Assembly (NCBI RefSeq): GCF_000150275.1
Contig: NW_002060955.1
Location: 1,371,225-1,435,224 of the forward strand
Direction of reading: 5' to 3'
From: Trichoplax adhaerens
Taxonomy: Eukaryota > Placozoa > Uniplacotomia > Trichoplacea > Trichoplacidae
DNA: 64,000 nucleotides
Shown here: piece after piece, positions 36,766 to 49,375 of the stretch
Layout: the number at the start of each line of letters is the position of its first letter
Numbering within the stretch: position 1 is the stretch's first letter
Program-made: the position numbers and the translations under genes
The notes under the pieces: model-generated
Told to the model about the DNA's origin: nothing
What the model saw: only the letters and a program-made list of their open reading frames with translations
The model's database searches: none

Positions 36766-38190
36766 TTCTCCTAAGGCATGTTACAGTGTACAGTTTACAG
36801 TATCGTGTATTCTGTACTGTATGATAGTACTGTACAGTACACGAATGATCAATGAAAGTGAAATGGCTTCTTGATGGCCATTTTTGAGCTCAAATCAACT
36901 TAATTTTGGAATATGTAGAATTAAATTTCAGTCGCTTAATTAATAAGAATACTCTTTAAAAGACTAATTTCGTTATAAATAGGCGTATCCGTTTGGGTAT
37001 TGTGCTCGGAAGTTAGCTTACGGAACCAATAGTGAGACGATAAAATCAAAGTTGTTGCTGAAGTAATTCATAAACCTTGAGGATACTCTAATCGAATGCA
37101 TTGTAAAAGGATTAGTTGGTTCTATATGCAACTCCAACCGTTTTCGAAATAATGGCAGTTGATTGCAGAACTAGGTTCATCTAAATTAATTTATTCGTTC
37201 ATTAGAAGAAGATTTAATTTATCTCAAAGACACTGATACAATATCTCAATTTTTTTCACAGTACGGTTTTTACCGTTTTTACAGTATCCGTTCGACAGCA
37301 TATTAAGGGCTCAGAGAGTACTTATAATGATTGCTACGCGCAATTTCAATTCAGTATTCATATATATTAATATTTTGAAGAGAAAGTAAATGTTGTTCTG
37401 CTATTTTAATTATTACCAACGATTGACTCATTGATGGTACTATATTTCTTAAGGATTTTTTTTCCAGTCAACAACAGCGAATGACTTTGGACTTTCAATC
37501 TCTATATGTCCATTGTATCGGCATAGATGCAAGCTATTCTGCTTATGAACAAGATAATAGATTCTTTATATACTCATACAGTTGTAAAACTATGTTATCG
37601 GAAATCTTGGCAGTTCAATTTGTGCTATCAGACATATCAATAGATTAAATCTTTCACCGGTTATTAACAACGCATTTCTATTTGTTCAATAAGAATGACG
37701 TCAATATAGAAAGCAATCTAAACTCAATCGCGATATACCTATCTCTTTGCGTACTTCCGTTAAATTATATTATGCTTGTCTCCGAATCGATTATAGTTTA
37801 TAATACGAAGCGGTGATACGGTTACATTGGCTTTAACCGCGTCTGACGATGCCATTTCTTAGCTGAATTGATCAACACATCCTTCTTAATTACCTTCGAT
37901 AAGTGCTAGCAAAATGTCTTATAATCCAATTGGAGAAGTTTTCCTCTTCTAATCTAATATATTATGACCTTACCACCAAGAATTTGCTATTTCATTTCTC
38001 ATAAACAAGCACAAAAATCTCAACTATTAGGGTTATTTTATAATTCATATCTAGGTTTTAATGTTAATTTCCATAACATTTTCATATCTTTGATATCTTC
38101 AAGGATTTAAACTAATTTCTGGAATACGTATCGAATTACCTGAATCAAATTTTATTTGCAGTTAACTGATGTTATACTATCCTCTTATAT
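36766..38190. other. Spacer upstream of first GPCR; no gene recognised
   Basis: Starts with palindrome-rich GTACAGTAC words (36780-36845), then AT-rich sequence. A TTTGCAG at 38155-38161 could be a 5' UTR acceptor for the GPCR at 38191, but this cannot be confirmed. Confidence 0.4.
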
Positions 38191-39162
38191 ATGGATAACA
38201 ATAGTAGTAATTATAGCAATATATCTGTTGAAACGGACAGGCTAAATCTCCGTCAATTTCTTGTATATTTTGGAATAGTAGGCATAGCGCTAAATATTAT
38301 CGGTTTGTTAATCAATCTTATCCTACTATACATTTTGGCTACTAATCGTCATGTCTATAAAACAACTTATTCTTTAGTGATGATAGGGGTTTTATCTGAT
38401 ATCGTTACAAATGTAACAGCTATATTTGCCTTCAGCTTCACGATATCAACTTCGATCAGCTACAGTTACGGAACCTTGATTTGCCGCGCTATTCAACAAA
38501 TTTCCTTCTCTTCTCTTGGCATATCCATTTACAATTTATGCTTAATTAGTTTTGATCGTTATATTGCAATCGTTAGGCCTCTCAATTTATTTTATCGTCG
38601 TCATAAAAAGCAAATCTTTTTTATGAGTGAAATAGTCCTATTGCTGTTTTCTATTATAGTTGCTTTACCAAGAACAATGGCTATTGGAGTTTACGAGGAT
38701 GAGACAACATTTTGTGATGATAAGATCATAACTATAACAGATTCAATTTTGATGATATTACACTCATTTCTAGTCATTATTTTACCATCGTTGTTCATTT
38801 TCATTATATATCGGCGAATAATCGTTCATCAGCAAATTTTTGTACGCCTAAAAGGTATTTATATTAATGGAAGACAAACGCAACTAACGCAAAAACAAAA
38901 GCATCTCAGAGCTTTCATAAATATTTCAGCTTACAATATCATTAATATTTGGCCTTTCTGTATATTTAACATTGTACAAGCAATAACTCAAAAACCGTTA
39001 CTACAAGTAAAAAATGAAAGCATAGCCCTATTTATCATTTCGGTTATTTGTATGTCTACTCTTGCTAATATTACTATTCTTAATCCATTAATAATTATAA
39101 AATTTGATAAATATATTCAGGCAAAGTTCTTTAAAACAATGCGAAAAATTTTAGCTCTTTAG
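38191..39162 (+). CDS. Class A (rhodopsin-family) orphan GPCR, 323 aa
   Basis: Seven-transmembrane receptor, intronless coding region. The N-terminus has four N-glycosylation sequons within residues 3-12. TM1 is about 22-50 with N42; D70 in TM2; C98 at the top of TM3; DRY at 122-124 followed by IAIVRPL; C175 in extracellular loop 2 for the conserved disulfide; P199 in TM5; WP at 254-255 in TM6; NP at 298-299 in TM7 with NPLIIIKF in place of NPxxY. There is no lysine at the opsin retinal position, so it is not a photopigment. It is the most diverged member of the local cluster: its third loop lacks the QRNYxRP motif of the others. The ligand cannot be inferred. The start codon is the first in-frame ATG. 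Confidence 0.92.
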   Translation: MDNNSSNYSNISVETDRLNLRQFLVYFGIVGIALNIIGLLINLILLYILATNRHVYKTTYSLVMIGVLSDIVTNVTAIFAFSFTISTSISYSYGTLICRAIQQISFSSLGISIYNLCLISFDRYIAIVRPLNLFYRRHKKQIFFMSEIVLLLFSIIVALPRTMAIGVYEDETTFCDDKIITITDSILMILHSFLVIILPSLFIFIIYRRIIVHQQIFVRLKGIYINGRQTQLTQKQKHLRAFINISAYNIINIWPFCIFNIVQAITQKPLLQVKNESIALFIISVICMSTLANITILNPLIIIKFDKYIQAKFFKTMRKILAL

Positions 39163-40960
39163 TATAACTTCTTTAGCCTGTCATATTGCATATTCAATTC
39201 TTTTCTTAAAGTAATAAAAAGAAATCCTACCAATAATATAATAAAGAGCAGGGCAAGGTAGATTTAATCTCTTATCGACAATTCTATCCGTAAATGGCTA
39301 GCGGAGGTGAACAAACGCTATTATTGCCAGATCTAGGGTGATTACAATTCTATAATCATCACGCTATATGAAACAAAGTAGATTCTCTAGAGTTTTGGTT
39401 TGGCTCCCAATAAGTTTACGATATCAATAATTTCAGCTCATCTTTGTGTCATATGCAACTGTAGTATACATCAATTTCAGTTTCCATTAACCATTGCTAA
39501 ACAAAGACTAGTTATAACTAATCTTAATATATTACCAACTTTACTAAACTAATTCTCTTTAATTAATTTATTGTATTTGGTTGAAAAAGTAAACAGAAAA
39601 ATTGATTCAACAATTGCTATGACGATCAATTAATTGAATTTATTTGAGAAGAAGAAAAGAAATGTTACGTTTCAGCCAGCGGCAAATTCTAGATTTGATC
39701 GATTTGATTCCTTCTCACATAGCTTTACTACTGTCAATTGCTTCCTTCTTGCTCTTGCAAAATAGAAACACTACCATTTGGAGCGTATTTAATCAAAGTG
39801 ATAATTAATTAAAGAGCATTGCAGTGGAGTAATCAATAGAAATCGAATATATTGTAGAATTGGCATGTAATTAAGAACGAGCAAAGATTAAATTTATATT
39901 ACAGTACTGTGTAAGAATTCATCCTATGAAATTCTGTAGATAGGTTTACGAATGATTAGTATGATCGCCACAAATAGCAATTTATTATTTTTACTATGGT
40001 ACACAATCATATTGTATTACTGTTTCAAAGGCAAAATCTAATATTCTCCTTTCTTATGCACTCTATGACATAACTGTATCATAAATCGGTATACTCTTGT
40101 ATAGATTTCAGTTATAGGTAGACAGATCTACTCTAGAAGATTGTCTTTACAGATTAATAACGCAAGTAGATATTTCATTTAGGATATATCAAAATTACAA
40201 GGCAGTCATTCTCATTTATCTACTATATTGTTGCAGAATGGAATGACATTCTTTCTTAAATACCATGAACAGCAACAATTATTCATTTTATCATTAGAAA
40301 TCTTATACATAAATCGGCAAGATTAGATGATGTGAATACCGAACACATTAGTTACTCTATAAACTTTTGGTTACCTAGGCTAGTAGTAATACAATTTCTG
40401 ATATCACATATTTCAGACTAGGAGATATCTCATAATCCTAACAAAATTAATCTAACTAGGCTGCAGCTATCCATGATGACAAGATATCTGGCGTTAATCA
40501 GTGATAATTCTTAATCATAGTGTAATGTGCAGCAGTGCCGTGTTAGATTTTCCACATTATAATATGCTTCTATCTGTATTAGCGTAATAAAGTGATACAA
40601 ATATTAAAATATATAGATTTATAATTTAGATTTATAATTTAGAATTATATAGATTTATATTTATAGATTTATTTAGAATTATATAGGTATTATATAGATT
40701 ACTATAGAAGTAGCCCTAGAGCAATTGCCTAATCTAAAGAAAGGGCGTTTGATCGTCTATTTAAATTGTAAAGGAATTTGACTTAGTAACAAAACCCTAT
40801 CCTTAGAGAAAGGGAATTTATAACATGACGGTAAAGTACTGTAATGTAGTCTATAATCGTACAGTTATCGTACAATCTGACGCTAAAACATCAACTGTCA
40901 ATACTCAGCGATACTAATGTCAGAAAAGTAGTCGCAATAGTCATATAAAATTGTCTGATA
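39163..40960. other. Spacer; AT-only low-complexity patch
   Basis: No gene recognised. At 40600-40700 overlapping ATTTAGATTTATA-type repeats form an AT low-complexity patch. Confidence 0.5.
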
Positions 40961-40964
40961 AGCA

Positions 40965-41900
40965 ATTACTGTGATCTTTATAAAATTCGGATTTTTCGGA
41001 ACCGGTCAAATTTATGTCCGATATAATTTTCCTGTTTTAATTTATGTCTGATATAATTTTCCTGTTTTTTAATTTTTGGATTTTTGTTCATGAAAAATAT
41101 CGTAAGAGTTGATTTTTGAAATTTGAACTTTTTGTTACGAATTTGAAACTTTGGAATTTTATGACGTGACTTGAAAGTCACATTAGGAAAGTTAGTTAGG
41201 AAAATAGAAAATAAGATGGAAATTGGCAGAAGTTGTGTTGATTGTTAAGTAGTTAGAATGTTATTTTTATGACTAAATCTTGATGTTTAAAGGTTAATTT
41301 TTTTAGACTTTTATAGTGCATTAATGATAGAAATTATGTTAGAAGTGAAGTTTGATGTATTTTATAGTTAGCTTATTGGTTTTATAGTGTTTTGTAAAGG
41401 AATCGTAGGGTAAATTGTGTCTGAGCTTTGAGTGATTTTTGTTTTCTTAAATGGTGCAAAGTAGTTTTCTAAAACGGATCTTGAGAGCGATTGGTTAGCA
41501 ACTGTTTAGTTTTAAATACCTCTGACGGCTCTGCGAAGCCTATAAAGCGATTACTGTGATATAAATGATAGTGCAATTAGAAAATTTAGAGTGAGAGTAG
41601 AAGAAGATTTTATTTGAATAACTAGTTGAATTTAAAAGGCCTTCGGGGTCGAATTGTTGTAAGTTAAAACGTTGTTCTTTTTGAAAGGTTGTTTGGTCGT
41701 TGACAGTTTTTAAGTCTGTCATTTATTTTATTAATACTTAAAGCTAAGTATTCGTAAGGTTGTTCGGTTTATATTTCTCTCCATTTTTGTTTTGTAATAA
41801 ATTGTTGTTTGATTATTTTCCCAAATTTTATTTGGTGTCAAAGTATTAGCGTTAAGTCGACCGGAGTGCAACGAAAGTAGAATCAAAGTTTGTTAAAGTT
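40965..41900 (-). mobile_element. Strand-asymmetric tract, possible retroelement remnant
   Basis: For about 0.9 kb the plus strand is strikingly rich in G+T (minus rich in A+C), unlike its neighbours. On the minus strand two open stretches occur (41722-41540, beginning MTDLKTVNDQTTFQKEQ, and 41181-40978). A 30-bp direct duplication containing ATATAATTTTCCTGTTTT lies at 41009-41067. On the plus strand TGGTGTCAAAG at about 41832 resembles the primer-site start after an LTR, with AATAAA upstream at about 41797. The two readings point to opposite strands, so the class is undecided. Confidence 0.3.
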
Positions 41901-43541
41901 TTGTAGCTTGATCTCTACACTTATCATTTTCATTACAAATAATTAATTACTACAAGAATCTAGTCTATGGTGTTCCGAGCTCAAAGTGAAATGAAGTCTC
42001 TAATGTGAGCTCATTTCCGCAGTTCTTAAATACACTTCGTCAAATTCATTTATGACCACAATCAGACTCGACTCATCTAACTAAACACTTTTCCTCAATA
42101 GAAATCATTATCGTCTGCAATCTGAATCATTCTACTTAAGATATCAATACACTTCTATTAATACCCAGTAACTTTCAGTACTAAGCATCTTTATAATTAC
42201 AGTATCGCATATCATGTAAATCTAGTACCATAAATAGTCAGCTAGTCAATATTAGTCATTCACAATTTCTAAAATAGTAGTAAGTAATAATCTAATATTA
42301 GTATCACGATAATATCTATTCTTAGTAACTTAAATATATTAAATATAGCTACCAACACAATCAAACGTAGCTGCCATTATAATCGAATATGAGGTGCATC
42401 AGTAAAACACTAATAATTATAATAATAATTTTATTGATAAAATCAGACAGCAGTCTCACCACGAATACATAATTTTTATGTAAAAGATAGATTAAGAATA
42501 AATGATGATTTAGCAACACTGCTGACTTGATTGCTTAAGTTATAAAAAATTCTCGTAAATTCTCGTTGAAGGAGCTGTTCTTAGTTACACGATGATAGAC
42601 TGCATTCGAGTATTGCCAAACTCTATAAGTCAATTAAATATCACATCAAAATCAGAGTAATTCTAATGCAAATGTTTCGTTCTATTTAATAGAGAATTAA
42701 AGCATGTTGTCTTAGCATTGTTATTAAAATTTGAAGGAAATGTAAAATGCATCAATAACCAACATAAATACCGACGAGCACAATTCTGTTATTGTAAAGA
42801 TTAGGCTTACCTATTATGATTATAATTTTCCAAAGGTTAAGGAAAAACTACGGTATGCTAACTTAAGTTTACTGAACCAATAATTTTACAAAGTAGTGAA
42901 TTACGTTATAAAGTGATCAAATCATTGCAAATTCTATATAGCTTACGAATCATTTTATAAAATAACCAAGTTGTTGGCTGCTTTTTGAAGTAAACCAGAT
43001 TGCCTTGGTTAGTTATAAAGTTACCAAAGCAATTTATAAAGCTTCCACAAAGTTAATGATTAATTTTAAACTTGATTCGACCATTATATATATGGTATGC
43101 CTGCTATTGAAGATACTTCGATCATAAATTTTTATTGACGTCCAAAAGTATAACATCCGCTAGCGAAAAAAAATTTAAATTCCTATTTCGTCTTAAAACA
43201 AAGGATATTAAATTATTGTTATGAATTATGTTACGATAAATATCCCGTTCTATTATTGATAAAACATATTGTAAATTACTGAATGAAAGCTATATAGCTA
43301 ATCAAATCAATATTGAGACGAGAACTATATACAATTTCAATAAATAACTTAGATAATTCACGGATTGATTTCAGGAATTTGAGAATATAGAACCGTTTAA
43401 CGTCACAAATACCTTTCTATAAATGAGAACATTAAATATTCCGGGATGCAGCCAATTTCTTTTTTCATGAATGATATAGTCTATCTATATAGTAAGCTTA
43501 CTTGTTACTTTTATCGCTCTATAACATGCTAAAAGCAATTC
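41901..43541. other. Spacer; no gene recognised
   Basis: AT-rich sequence without a supported exon or clear repeat. Confidence 0.5.
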
Positions 43542-44349
43542 TGTAACGAAACTTAGTGTTGTGATTCTAGACTTTTAGCCATGTTAGTAAGATGTACGGA
43601 AGCGTAACTTTCTATATTTATCACAGGCGTATTTGGTAGCTCGCTACTACGGACTGTAATGGTAGATTCTATGCTATAGTTTAGATGATTATATATAGTA
43701 AGGTGTTTAGTTTTATTAAGGCTAGAGGTAAAAATAGAACTGTAATTCATATATTAAGATATGCTTAGTGTTACGTACAGGTACAGTAGCATTAGCAAAA
43801 CTGAAATGTTGTAGTGTACGGTACAGATGTACCTCGGTATCAGCTATTGTAATAGATTGTACGCGCCTAGGTAAAGGTATAAATACAGCGGTAACGCTGA
43901 GTTGGGGGGATTTTCGGTTAACATAAGTGTTAGCATGCCAAGGCTGATTAAATAAAGTATAAATTACCCTTAGACCCAGGTGTACTATCCTATGTTACTA
44001 GAAACGTAACACTTAGTTTGCCATACTTTGACTGCTAAGAATAATATTTACGGAAACACTTTAGTTGTTTCCATATCGGATTAATGATGATTCGCTGTAA
44101 AATGTTGTCGCTAATAATAATTTGACAATGTGTAAATTAAGGTAGAATGTTGCTATGCTGATTGTGGCTGTGACTGCTACGAAATGAATATAAGCTGGCA
44201 ACTTTAGACTGTTCAGTTCATTCTTTCTGGAAGTCCTTGAATAGTTATATTAGATTGGAGTAGAGCTGCGTGTAGCTAGTCTTTGTATTAGATCTAATAA
44301 AGTTCTAATTTTCTACAACTTTGGAATTTTCGTGATTGGTTTTTTCACA
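43542..44349 (+). mobile_element. LTR-like dispersed repeat, copy A (interrupted by a MITE)
   Basis: Homologous over its length to 53447-53921. Starts TGTAACGAAACTTAGTG and ends TTTTTTCACA (TG...CA), with AATAAAG at about 44297 near the 3' end, as in an LTR R-U5 region. Flanks AATTC and AATTT could be a decayed 5-bp target duplication. A 245-bp element is inserted at 43768. The minus-strand open frame at 43553-43750 is incidental. Confidence 0.55.
43768..44012. mobile_element. 245-bp MITE-like insertion with TTA target duplication
   Basis: The termini GTGTTACGT (43768-43776) and ACGTAACAC (44004-44012) are exact 9-bp inverted repeats, continuing imperfectly inward. Directly outside them is TTA on both sides (43765-43767, 44013-44015). 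The segment is absent from the otherwise similar copy B, marking it as an insertion. A 3-bp TTA duplication and short inverted ends fit PIF/Harbinger-type MITEs. No coding sequence. Confidence 0.65.
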
Positions 44350-47266
44350 AATTTAAATACTACGCTAATGATACAATAGTAACTTTTTTGTGATTTGTAA
44401 AAGAATCAACTATAGTTCAGTAGCTTTAAAATGAATTGTATATCCTCAACAAATATGATAATTACAGATCCAAATATGATCTGATAACGATGTAGTTCTT
44501 TTTTAAAGGGGCTAATACTTGATTATAAAGAAAGCTAGTTGTTTGGCAAAGGAATTTTACTGGATTTCATGATTAAATTCTCTGTAAGATGTTTCTAGTA
44601 GAGAAAGTAATTCTTAGTAGGCGTCAAAAGTTATGACGGGAACTTATAACCTAAGGTTATTACATTATTTACCTTCTCTATATTTTTTATCATGGGTAAT
44701 AATGATTTTATTTACTATAAATCAATGAAGGATGTTATAAAATAGTTATAAGTAGCATCCGTGAGGAAGATAATAATGTTACCATCACGTTCTGATTATC
44801 CATTCATAGGTATTGATTTACGACTCTGCTATGCATAACTGAATTATCTATAATACATTTCCAACGTCAGATTAAATCGTTGAAATTTTTGCAATTGATT
44901 TCACTAATCGTCATTAAATTTCATTTTGCTTAAAGGAGATAAAAACGAGACATATAAAAAAGAATTTTTATTGTTAGCTAGATCGCTTAATTCCATTCTA
45001 TTGCTTTAATAGCATAATGCTGCAAATGCGCTAAAATTGAACTGAAGATTCTTATTCTTGCTATAGAGTTCAGATGATAGCAGTCTGCAGGATTATACAC
45101 TTAATTTTTGCATAGAGACCCTACAATCAATCAGAATATCCGATACTTTTGACTCAGCTTAATAATCAACGAATTCATTTTTAATTTGTAAGTATGGCAT
45201 ACTGAAAAGTAATTTATAGGAGTAAATCCTTGAGTTAGAATGGAAGAAATTTATAAAATACCTGGGTAGATATAAGAGCGTAAATGGCGTGGATAATTTA
45301 TCCTAAATCTACCTGGATATGTCTTCTACCCTAATTTTAGAATCATCATATAGTATCGGATTAATCTATAACTATGATAGGATAAAGACATTACAAAACG
45401 GCATTTTAAATTTGGGATTTTGAAGAGGTAAACCTGTAATATTAATCTTATAGGAAAATGCTTGAACTAAATTCAAAGTTGGAAAGCAATTTTTCAGTTC
45501 AAAAGAGCTTTCGTGAAAGTCCAGAAATAAATGAACAATGGAGTTAATAGCATAATAAGACAGTATTAAAGTCCATGACTCTTTAATAACCCAACTGTTT
45601 AACAATAACCAAATATTATGATATATACGAATACACACGTATATAATTGACTATAAGAATACAAGAGTAGTATTTTTATCTACATTTCTATCGTTTAAAA
45701 TCTGTATTATCGATATTTTTTAAATATCCATTTAGACAGTATAAATCAGTAAAAGCAACAGATTAGTTATAGGAGAGAGCAATCTTGCTGATTTCGATAG
45801 GATAAGCAGCCTACTTCAGTATATATAGTATATTTTATAAACAATTTTTAGAAAAAATCTTTAGTTTTCCAATAACAAATACGAATATACCCGTATATCA
45901 TAATAGAATTTGGATATTAGCCGTAACATAATTATGGTACAAGCCCTTTATTGACCTAATATTAAAATAAATTTCTACACAAAAGCATAAAGACATTAAA
46001 TATAATTACCGAAAATTTATTCAATTTTGTATGCTGCTATTCATATCAATAACCCAGGAACAGCGAGGTGTGATTTTATTTTAGTGGTCATTTTGGAATG
46101 GTAAAGTAAATAATCGCTAAGTGACGTTTTGGTATAATTAAGTATATCTATTGTAATGCTATAGTTTGTCACTGTTAATATATGGCGTTATGTTTTAGTT
46201 CGTCAATGTCTTGTTATTCATTAGGAAAAAACATGAGTAATTAATGATAGCTATAATACATGGCATTGAGAAAAATAAACATTTGAATATTTCTGAGGGT
46301 AAATTTAGTCCTCATATTAACGAGAGTTGTAAAATTTTAAATTTAGAAAGTAAAAGTAGAGTCCATCAACAAAGAAATAGCCTTGGTACTAACAGTCTAT
46401 ATCGAATCTCAAATTTTCTAATATAGCAGGATGGTAGAATTTCAATTCCCTTTACAGTATCTACCTCGATCATAAATTGATAGTAATCTGTGATCGATAA
46501 AACAAAAAGAACACGATGATTCAATTTTTGTTTGATCCTATAAAAAAATTATTTCTCTAAAGACTCGCAGAGAATCAATATATAGATGATATGGAACGAA
46601 AATAAATTAATTAACCTGCTGAAGAGATAACATAGGTGATCTATTTTGGCTATTTTAAAATATTTAAATATTGTTTAAAGTAGTCATGGTGTTATCCATC
46701 ATTAGAAGCTATAGCTACATGGTACAATTGGCTAATACAATGGCATCTGGTGCCCATGTAACATATATATTTATTGACTGCATTTGAGTTATTGATACAA
46801 AATGGATCGAATGCACAATTACTGTGTCTACAATTGTTAGTTTTGCCTCATGCTCATAAATCAGTGTTTTTAATTTTAATTATCATCTTATTATTTTTAG
46901 TCATACTTCCTGAAGCTGTTGTTCTTCCTATTAAGAGTATTTGATCAATAGTTTATTCGCTTCGAATTAATAATAATCGAACAAATCCATATCTTTCCTT
47001 TCGTTTGGTCTTATTGTCATTGGAAGCCATTTGCGACTGCTCGGAGTTACAAATACAGAGAAATAAAGTTATAAGAATCCCTAACATTGTGTATTTTAAT
47101 ATCAGTAGGCATCAGCAAAATTGAAAGGCAGCTACGGAATCGTTGTTTAGCAGCAGCTGCGAAAGCATTTATATTTGGTCAGGGGCTTCAATTCAAAAAT
47201 ATTAGTGTAGTTTGCATCAGTTATCTTCTATTGGAACAAGAGAAATTTTTAAATATTTTTCTTTGC
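44350..47266. other. Spacer upstream of second GPCR; no gene recognised
   Basis: AT-rich. A 60-codon frame at 46244-46426 and an 88-codon minus frame at 45372-45638 show no family or splice context. Regulatory sequence for the GPCR presumably lies in the right part. Confidence 0.45.
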
Positions 47267-48256
47267 ATGATGAATTCTACCTATTACAATGCGTCTACGG
47301 AATTCGATATATTTTATTCTTGCCTTGCAATATCTGGATTTTTTCTATCTAGCGTCGGACTGGCTGGAAATATAACTTTAATATATATTTTGATAGCCGA
47401 CAAGTATTTCCATAAAACGAATTATGTTCTGATGTTAATCGGAGTTATTTCTGATACAGTAAGCAATTCTGTTTCGTTCGCTTCTTGTGTATTTGTTGCT
47501 GGAAACAGCCACAATTATTATTCAGTATTGGTTACATGTAAAATTTTCATTTACGTTATATTTGCATCTTATGGTGTTTCTATCTTAAATTTGACTTTAA
47601 TTGGAATTGATCGCTACATGGCAGTGGTAAAGCCATTTTTACCCTGTTACCGCTTACATAAGAAGCAGATATTGATAGCTAGTGAGATTTTGATATTAAT
47701 GCTTTCTACATTAATCCCTATACCTGCTTTATTTTTCGCTGGAACTAACATAGAAGATACTAGACTTTGTGATTTTCCAGACATAACCATAAGTGTTTCA
47801 TTATGTCTCATATTTTATGCAGTTCTGTTGCATATTATGCCTTCTATTTTATTGTCAGTTATGTATTGGCAAATAATTACCCATCAACGTAATTATGTAC
47901 GACCTGGACAATCTTCACAACGTCTGGATGACATTAGAAAACGAAAATTAATCAAAGCACTTTCTAGTATTTCATTATCCTATATTTTATCCTCATGGCC
48001 ATCGTGTTTGCTTCTACTGACTTTAGCAATAACTCAACAATCAATGTTACAAATTCGTAAGCGGAGTGTATTCGCTTTTGTAATTTCCTTATTGGCCTTT
48101 TCGGTGATTATGAGCATGGCAATTTTTAATCCATTTCTATGCCTGAAATTTGATTCTAATATTCGAGCAAAAGTGAAAAGAATATTCTGCCGGAAAAAAT
48201 TCCTTGTTCATGATATATCTGCACCAAGCTTGACGATTTTTGTCCGTTCGTCTTAA
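47267..48256 (+). CDS. Class A orphan GPCR, 329 aa
   Basis: Intronless receptor. The start is placed at the ATG-ATG at 47267/47270, giving a 329-residue protein with glycosylation sequons at N3 and N8. The open frame extends 60 codons further upstream, but that part lacks receptor features. GN at 34-35 (TM1), D63 (TM2), C91 (TM3), DRY 115-117, C168 (loop 2), P192 (TM5), WP 244-245 (TM6), NP 288-289 in NPFLCLKFD (TM7). The third intracellular loop starts HQRNYVRPGQSSQR, the cluster-specific motif. The tail is longer and more basic than in its relatives, with C308 a possible palmitoylation site. No opsin lysine. It is about 8 kb from its neighbours on both sides, same strand, consistent with tandem duplication. 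Confidence 0.92.
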   Translation: MMNSTYYNASTEFDIFYSCLAISGFFLSSVGLAGNITLIYILIADKYFHKTNYVLMLIGVISDTVSNSVSFASCVFVAGNSHNYYSVLVTCKIFIYVIFASYGVSILNLTLIGIDRYMAVVKPFLPCYRLHKKQILIASEILILMLSTLIPIPALFFAGTNIEDTRLCDFPDITISVSLCLIFYAVLLHIMPSILLSVMYWQIITHQRNYVRPGQSSQRLDDIRKRKLIKALSSISLSYILSSWPSCLLLLTLAITQQSMLQIRKRSVFAFVISLLAFSVIMSMAIFNPFLCLKFDSNIRAKVKRIFCRKKFLVHDISAPSLTIFVRSS

Positions 48257-48880
48257 TATTAAAAAAAATTACAATGCAGCATTAATTCAATGTATGTACA
48301 GTTTTTTAATTTTTTCTATCTGAATTGATGTACTTGCGGCAATTTCACTCTATTCTCATAGATCATGCAAGTATAATAACTTTGCTAGCCTTTCAGAAGT
48401 ATTCGCTATAGGTATTGATTATATATAATATATACAGTTAAATTATGTTCCCTATTCTATCATTTATTCGGAAATATTACGTAATATATAATGATATATT
48501 GGTCGGGACAGAATTTGTGTTTCAAATTACTGTACTAAGTTGCCATTTCAAGAAAACAGTAACAAAATGTTGCATAGTCTACTACATATCGTCATTTTGG
48601 CTGCTTATTTTAACCGAGTTGTAGCAATTATCTAGGGATATATTGAAGTTGCTAGTGAGCAATATGACTGATTGCATTATTTTAAAGAAAATTTATTCTC
48701 TAAGTAAAAATGATATGAAGGAATTATGAATATTGCTATGATACGATACGTATACAAATCTCAGTCATAATATATAATAATAAAGGTGTTTAATGATAGC
48801 AACAGTCCTTTGTCAATAATATTTTTAGAAATTTTTAGCGGATTGCAGTTCCTATTACTCTGCACTTAAATGATGCTAGG
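48257..48880. other. Spacer; no gene recognised
   Basis: AT-rich 3' flank of the GPCR. Nothing supported. Confidence 0.5.
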
Positions 48881-48884
48881 TGTA

Positions 48885-49375
48885 GTGTATTTAGAATATA
48901 CTGTAACTATATTCTACTCTTAAATATAGACATGTTGTATTGCTCTTATATTTAGACAGATCTACAGTCCGCTTACTCTACATTCATATATAGACTACTG
49001 TATTTAGTTATCACGGTACTCGCTGTTTTCTACAATCATCTGCTATTTTGTAACCTGTTATGGTATATGTTGTATCTAATTCCACAATCCTATTCTCTGC
49101 ATGTGCTCTATCTTTAAAACTGTAAATACCGGCGATTTCTACCTCAGAGTTCATTAGCCTCTCAGTTAGTCCTCTAGTTAGTCTCTCACAGTCTAATACT
49201 TCTACTCGTTACTCACGACAGCTTGCACGCTGATCTACCGTACTAACTCACTGTACTTCATATTACTAACCTACAATAAAGCATAACTTTTATAAACCCT
49301 TTGTTGTAATAATTGTAAATGGCGACTAAATCTCAAACCTCTGAGATATCGAACCCTCCATCACACTAGGAGCTC
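48885..49375 (+). mobile_element. Possible LTR plus leader of a retroelement
   Basis: A pyrimidine-rich block unlike its surroundings ends with CAATAAAGCATAAC (49275) and then TGTAAATGGCGACTAAATC (about 49315). TGGCGAC directly after an LTR is a common primer-binding-site start. The same ATG opens a 16-codon frame beginning MATKSQTSEI that stops at TAG. The left boundary is not clear and no target duplication was found. Confidence 0.25.

Noticed and set aside
47087-47266. N-terminal extension of the second GPCR
   Set aside because: The 60 upstream codons lack receptor features. Starting at 47267 gives the length and glycosylated N-terminus of the sister genes.
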